From Bin5 sp965242905 (GTDB lineage Bacteria; Chloroflexota; Anaerolineae; Caldilineales; Caldilineaceae), in contig CBDETM010000002.1 in NCBI GenBank assembly GCA_965242905.1, positions 1,488,001 to 1,552,000 of the forward strand: a stretch of 64,000 bases of DNA, given 5' to 3'. The position numbers were made by a program, and so were the translations under genes. Positions 60,158-64,000 of this stretch are shown here, piece by piece (position 1 is the first letter of the stretch; each line of letters begins with the position of its first letter). The notes under the pieces were generated by a model that worked only from the letters and a program-made list of their open reading frames with translations, did not search any database and was not told where the DNA came from.

Positions 60158-61239
60158 GTTTCGAGGGCCAGTTTTTGCTGCTGGCGGCCGATGACGCTGT
60201 TGAGAAGGAAAAGAAGGGCGACGACGAGAACGACCATCACGACGATGTCGATGAGGATGTCGGCAAAGCCGGCGCCGTTCTGGGTCACTTCGAGCAGGGG
60301 GTTCATGAGGTAGTAAGTGGGAAAGATGCGGCCGATCCATTCGGGCACCTGCGGGAAGATCTTGAGGATACCGGGCGCGTAGAGCAGGATGCCGGCGGCC
60401 TTGATGATTCCCATGAAGGTATCCATGTCTTTTGAGACGGAGCCGAGAATGATGCCGAAGACGGATGACATGAGTCCGCCGAGGGCGATGACGAGTATCA
60501 GGAGGGCGATATGGCCGGCTAAGGCACCGTTGAGCAGGAGGATGATCACGGCCATGATAGCGCTGAGGATGAAGCCCATGAGCGTCTTCGAGAGATAGAC
60601 GTCAAGCAGCGTGGTTGGGGTCGTGGTTATGGCTATCAGCGTGTGCTTCTGCCGCTCCTCGATGAGGGAAGTGGCGGGAATGAAGAGGCCGCCGAGGACG
60701 ATCGACATGATCAGCAGGAGGGGCAGCAGACGTTGCGACCAGGTAAGGTTGTTGGCGCTGCCGAGCTGCTGGGCGTTGACGCTGACGGGAAGCTGATCGA
60801 TACCGCTGCCGACGGCTTCGGTCATGGCGCGGCCGATGGCCGATTCGAGGAGGAGGAGATTGCGCACGCCGGCCTCGCCCCAGCGGTAGGCGATGAAGTC
60901 GATCTCTGCGCTGTCGCTCTGCAGTGCGCCGGCGAAGCTGGCGGGCAGGCTGAGGCCGACCTCTTCGGCGCCGCGTTCGACGGCGCGCTTGAGCGCGTCT
61001 TCGGAGTTGTAGAGTGTGGTGTTGATGCTGGGATGGTCGAGCAGGGACTGGATGACCTGCTGGCTGCCGGAGGCGTCGTAGATGCCCAGGCGCGGCGTCT
61101 GGGCGAAGAGATCGCCAAAGACGAGCGCGATCAGGAGGCTCAAGACGGCAGGCATGACGAGCACATAGATGCTCATAAAGTTGGTGGCGCCGAGGCGCAC
61201 TTCCTTGCCGAGCAGAGTCAGAATGCGCTGAATATCCAT
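60154..61239 (-). CDS. ABC-2 type transporter permease (exporter 1, second permease)
   Basis: A 361-residue permease of the large ABC-2/NatB-like type with an N-terminal helix, a roughly 140-residue extracytoplasmic domain (GIYDASGSQQVIQSL, IDFIAYRWGEAGV) and five C-terminal helices including SLIEERQKHTLIAITTTP. It overlaps the regulator gene by ATGA at its 3' end and the preceding permease by TGATG at its 5' end. It pairs with the permease at 61239-62297. Confidence 0.9.
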   Translation of the reverse strand: MDIQRILTLLGKEVRLGATNFMSIYVLVMPAVLSLLIALVFGDLFAQTPRLGIYDASGSQQVIQSLLDHPSINTTLYNSEDALKRAVERGAEEVGLSLPASFAGALQSDSAEIDFIAYRWGEAGVRNLLLLESAIGRAMTEAVGSGIDQLPVSVNAQQLGSANNLTWSQRLLPLLLIMSIVLGGLFIPATSLIEERQKHTLIAITTTPTTLLDVYLSKTLMGFILSAIMAVIILLLNGALAGHIALLILVIALGGLMSSVFGIILGSVSKDMDTFMGIIKAAGILLYAPGILKIFPQVPEWIGRIFPTYYLMNPLLEVTQNGAGFADILIDIVVMVVLVVALLFLLNSVIGRQQQKLALET

Positions 61240-62297
61240 CAGAATCTTCTCCTTATGGCGGCCGTACCGATGGCCAGCGTGACTGCGCCGCCTACAAACA
61301 ACAGCGCCAGGTTGCTACTCACTTCGGCCCAGCCCGCCTCGAAGTTGAGTATGCGGTGGAGGGCATCGACAAAGTAGAAAGAGGGGATGATCTCCATCCA
61401 GCCGGTAGATAGGCCTGGCAGCAGGACTGTCAGGCTTGGAATCATCATGGGTATGATAAATACGATGGCCCACGCCATCACGGAGGTGGCGTCCTTGGCG
61501 AGCGCGGCGACAAAGAAGCCGGTACCCACCATGAGGAAGCCACCCAGCAGCAGGGTCGTCAGCAGAAGGAGCGGCGACGTACCCAGAACACCCATTATGG
61601 CGCTGAGGATGAGCAGCTGCCCGAAAGCCATGAGCATTCCCATCAGGGCTTTGCCGGCGAAAAACTGGTGCAGGCGCAGGGGGCCGGTAATCAGCGCGCG
61701 TGCGGTGCCGTTTTCGACATCGCGGTTGAGGAGCGTCGCGAGGCCTATAATCTCTATCAGCGTGATGAAGACGAGGAAAAGAGGCACAAAGCGGGCGCGC
61801 AGGGACAGGGGGGCGCCGAGCAGGTCATTGCCGAGCACGACCTCGGTCTCGTTGAAGCGGGACAGGTTGTCCAGTGTCTCAGGATTGACTGCGTTGGCGA
61901 CGAAGACGAGTACATCGTGGAAGATCTGTCTGGCTTCGGCGGGGACGCCGGGAGCGTAGTAGGCGTTCAGCTCGACCGCTTCGCCGCGGGCAGCAGCCGC
62001 GGACAGATCGGCGGGGAAGGAGAGACCGACGAAGAAGTCACCGGTCTCCTCAAGCGCGGTCAGCATCTCGGCCTCGGAATCGAAGATGACATAGTTGTCC
62101 GAGTCGTCTACGAGACGCTGGTAGAGGGGCATCTCGCGATCCTCGATGAAAAAGGCCATGCCGAGGCTTTCGTCCACCTGATTGGGGATCAGAAAGTAGA
62201 TGATGGGGTAGAGAATCAGCCCCAGGGCGGTGATGATGAGAAAGAAGCGGTTGCGGACAAAGAGCTTGATATCTTTGACAACGAGCGTGCCGATCAT
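61239..62297 (-). CDS. ABC-2 type transporter permease (exporter 1, first permease)
   Basis: A 352-residue permease of the same large type: first helix at about 18-38, an extracytoplasmic domain (FFIEDREMPLYQRLVDDSDN and GLSFPADLSAAAARGE), then five or six helices with ENGTARALITGPLR. The start overlaps the ATPase stop by ATGA. Exporters with this domain build are often involved in Na+, antimicrobial or antibiotic export; substrate not assigned. Confidence 0.9.
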   Translation of the reverse strand: MIGTLVVKDIKLFVRNRFFLIITALGLILYPIIYFLIPNQVDESLGMAFFIEDREMPLYQRLVDDSDNYVIFDSEAEMLTALEETGDFFVGLSFPADLSAAAARGEAVELNAYYAPGVPAEARQIFHDVLVFVANAVNPETLDNLSRFNETEVVLGNDLLGAPLSLRARFVPLFLVFITLIEIIGLATLLNRDVENGTARALITGPLRLHQFFAGKALMGMLMAFGQLLILSAIMGVLGTSPLLLLTTLLLGGFLMVGTGFFVAALAKDATSVMAWAIVFIIPMMIPSLTVLLPGLSTGWMEIIPSFYFVDALHRILNFEAGWAEVSSNLALLFVGGAVTLAIGTAAIRRRF

Positions 62298-63160
62298 CCC
62301 TGTAACCCCCTGCCGGTGATATCGAAGAAGATATCTTCGAGCGTTGCTTCTTCGCTGTGGACGGTGAGGATGCGCTCGTTTTTGAAGAGGTCGAAGACGG
62401 CCTGGGGGGTCTGGTCTTCGTCGAGCGTGATCTCGCGTTCCTCGGTGCCGCCGTCGGGCAGTTCAACCTCGACTTTGAGGGCGCGCATGCCGAAGCGCTG
62501 CTTGAGGCGGGCCGGCGTGTCGAGGGCGACGATCTTGCCCTGGTTGAGAAAGGCGACGCGGTCTGAGAGTTTGTCGGCCTCGACCATATCGTGCGTGGTG
62601 AGGAAGACGGTGGTCCCTTCCTGGACGGCGTTGCGGATCAGGGCGTGGATCGTTTCGGTGGAGACGGGGTCGAGGCCGTCGGTTGGTTCGTCGAGGAAGA
62701 GCATTTGGGGGTCGCTGACGAGGGCGCGTGCCATCATGAGGCGCTGCTTCATGCCCTTGGAGTAGCTGGCGACGTGTTCCTTTTCGCGGCCGCCGAGGCC
62801 GACCTTTTCGAGCAGGCTCATGGCGTCGAAATTGGCGACTTTGTAGAGCTTGGCGAAGAGGTCGAGGTTTTCGACGGCGCTCATCTGCTCGTAGAGGTTG
62901 GTGGACTCGAAGGAGATGCCGATCTCCTGCTGGACCTGTTTGCGGTCATCGACGATATCCATGCCGAGGAGGGTGGCCGACCCTTTTTGGGGCGTAAGCT
63001 GCCCGGTCAACACTTTGACAACAGTTGATTTGCCGGCTCCGTTGGGGCCGAGGAAGCCGACCACTTCGCCTTCGGCGACATCGAAGGAGATATCGTCTAC
63101 GGCGAGGATATCGCCGTAGCTGTACGAAAGATCTTTGACGGAAATCGCGGATTCGGCCAT
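62294..63160 (-). CDS. ABC transporter ATPase (exporter 1)
   Basis: A 288-residue ATP-binding protein. Walker A FLGPNGAGKST, signature YSKGMKQRLMMARAL, Walker B MLFLDEPTDGLD, H-loop LTTHDMVE; the C-terminal tail is the regulatory domain. It is the first gene of the seven-gene operon, ATG at 63160 with AAGGAG seven bases ahead. It belongs with the two permeases downstream and shares the operon with exporter 2 and the regulator. Confidence 0.93.
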   Translation of the reverse strand: MAESAISVKDLSYSYGDILAVDDISFDVAEGEVVGFLGPNGAGKSTVVKVLTGQLTPQKGSATLLGMDIVDDRKQVQQEIGISFESTNLYEQMSAVENLDLFAKLYKVANFDAMSLLEKVGLGGREKEHVASYSKGMKQRLMMARALVSDPQMLFLDEPTDGLDPVSTETIHALIRNAVQEGTTVFLTTHDMVEADKLSDRVAFLNQGKIVALDTPARLKQRFGMRALKVEVELPDGGTEEREITLDEDQTPQAVFDLFKNERILTVHSEEATLEDIFFDITGRGLQG

Positions 63161-63206
63161 GCTGTCGCTCCTTGCATCGGGACGCTTGGGCCGGTGGGTG
63201 GTTTAC

Positions 63207-63294
63207 CGGCATTGACTGTTGCGCGTCAGACAGAAGAATGAACAGGGATAGGCTAGCATTTTCTGTTTGTTCAGTCAATGCCGAACAAACAGAA
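63207..63294 (-). promoter_or_regulatory. Operon promoter with overlapping inverted repeats
   Basis: Minus-strand promoter: TTGACT (63278-63273), 17-base spacer, TAGCCT (63255-63250). A perfect 12-base palindrome, TTCTGTTTGTTC / GAACAAACAGAA, at 63261-63272 and 63283-63294 brackets the -35. A second perfect inverted pair, CGGCATTGACTG (63207-63218) and CAGTCAATGCCG (63272-63283), places one arm in the leader and one over the -35. This is a likely autoregulatory operator for the GbsR-type protein encoded in the operon. Confidence 0.65.
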
Positions 63295-63424
63295 CTGTCT
63301 GACGGTTTCCTGACGCTATGGCAGATTTCTGCCATTGGCAGAAGGTACGGGCCAGGTAGAGCGAAACGAATATCACGAGCTCGCTGGTAGGCGGGCAGGT
63401 CCTTGGGTAAGGGAAGGAAAGTAG

Positions 63425-63598
63425 ATGGGGTCAGTGCTCAAGGAAGGTTGGAGAATTCTGAAATCTTTTCCAGTGGCGTATACTTTGCATAAGAGCCACA
63501 AAAGCTATTCAGGCGCGGCAGTCTCGAAGATCGAAATGCCATTTGAGGAACGGCTGAACGCCTGGCGCAAGGAGAATGACGGGCAATGGAAACTCTGA
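63425..63598 (+). CDS. Small ORF overlapping the aldo/keto reductase start
   Basis: A 57-codon frame (MGSVLKEGWRILKSFPVAYT...) with a good AAGGAAA five bases before its ATG. It overlaps the start of the aldo/keto reductase gene by 13 bases in another frame. No family was recognised; the product is basic and hydrophilic. It may be a leader peptide that couples translation of the reductase, or simply a chance frame. Confidence 0.35.
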   Translation: MGSVLKEGWRILKSFPVAYTLHKSHKSYSGAAVSKIEMPFEERLNAWRKENDGQWKL

Positions 63599-64000
63599 CA
63601 CTTAACGACGGCGGGCGTCTTCCTGTCCTGGGTTTGGGCACGTGGCAGATGGGGGGCGGACGCAGTCGCGACTATTCGCGGGATGACGAGATGGTCGCGA
63701 TTATCCGGGATGCGATCGAGATGGGGTATACGCATATTGACACGGCGGAGATGTACGGTGTCGGTCATTGCGAGGAGCTGGTGGGTCGGGCGATGCAGGA
63801 TTTCGCGCGTGAGGATATATTCCTGACGACCAAGGTACTGGCCGACAACGTGCGTTACGATGATCTGTTGCGGGCGCTGGACGGCAGCCTGAAACATTTG
63901 CAGACGGACTATGCCGACATGTACCTCATCCACTGGCCCAACCCCAATGTACCGCTGGAGGAGACTTTCAGAGCGTTGAACCGGGTGACGGCTGAGGGCC
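63586..64000 (+). CDS. Aldo/keto reductase family protein, N-terminal part
   Basis: The first 138 residues of an NADPH-dependent reductase; the gene runs off the window. Family signatures present: LGLGTWQMGGG, YTHIDTAEMYG (D and Y of the catalytic tetrad), FLTTKVL (K), and YLIHWPN (H). The start is ATG 63586; AAGGAG lies 11 bases ahead, slightly far. Such enzymes reduce aldehydes or sugars. It is divergent from the exporter operon, with about 425 bases between the starts. Confidence 0.9.
   Translation, partial: METLTLNDGGRLPVLGLGTWQMGGGRSRDYSRDDEMVAIIRDAIEMGYTHIDTAEMYGVGHCEELVGRAMQDFAREDIFLTTKVLADNVRYDDLLRALDGSLKHLQTDYADMYLIHWPNPNVPLEETFRALNRVTAEG

Overview
The window is GC-rich bacterial chromosome with about 50 credible protein genes. 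Several traits suggest a Chloroflexota lineage, perhaps Caldilineaceae-like: oversized family-5 solute-binding lipoproteins, several peptide-type ABC importers mixed with enolase-superfamily and Gfo/Idh enzymes, DUF2089 and 'GKIT-EA-LL' regulatory modules, and short G-rich dispersed palindromes. This placement is inference from gene style; no rRNA or tRNA gene was seen to confirm it.

Layout. 0-2.4 kb (+): end of a phytanoyl-CoA dioxygenase-like gene, an enolase-superfamily dehydratase and an RraA-like protein. 2.5-4.7 kb (-): three tandem copies of a roughly 118-residue two-helix membrane protein of unknown function. 4.9-6.7 kb: divergent rdgB and prs. 6.9-12.1 kb (+): a peptide-type permease (C), its ATPase (D), a terminator, then a large lyase-like protein. 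12.1-20.6 kb (-): an operon of two tandem solute-binding proteins, permeases B and C, cupin, Gfo/Idh and cupin. 20.8-27.8 kb (-): a complete importer (binding protein, B, C, D, F) ending in a small three-helix membrane protein. 27.8-29.2 kb: non-coding, repeat-bearing. 29.2-35.9 kb (+): a second copy of the small membrane protein, an F-type ATPase, a B12-binding radical SAM protein, a binding protein and permease B. 36.2-43.4 kb (-): a carbohydrate (CUT1-type) ABC operon with Gfo/Idh, a GATase-like/NodB-like deacetylase fusion and a muconate-lactonizing-type enzyme.

43.8-49.8 kb (+): a regulatory/membrane cluster (DUF2089 regulator, beta-repeat protein, ABC exporter, short 'GKIT' protein), then a likely small RNA and a SWIM-domain protein. 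50-56.6 kb (+): flippase-like membrane protein, M16 protease, recF, AlaX-type editing protein and a Rieske oxygenase. 57.2-63.2 kb (-): seven overlapping genes for two ABC exporters with a GbsR/MarR-type regulator between them, driven by a promoter overlapping a 12-bp palindrome. The window ends in an aldo/keto reductase.

Main theme. Much of the DNA serves uptake and breakdown of oligosaccharides, sugar acids or related solutes: import by binding-protein-dependent ABC systems, then dehydration, epimerisation or oxidation by enolase-superfamily and Gfo/Idh enzymes. Every binding-protein gene followed by another gene of its transporter operon carries a stem-loop at that junction, which suggests the binding-protein mRNA is selectively stabilised. 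The least-explained items are the triplicated membrane proteins, the small membrane proteins next to F-type ATPases, the candidate small RNA near 49.3 kb and the two-hairpin/G-run repeat found twice.
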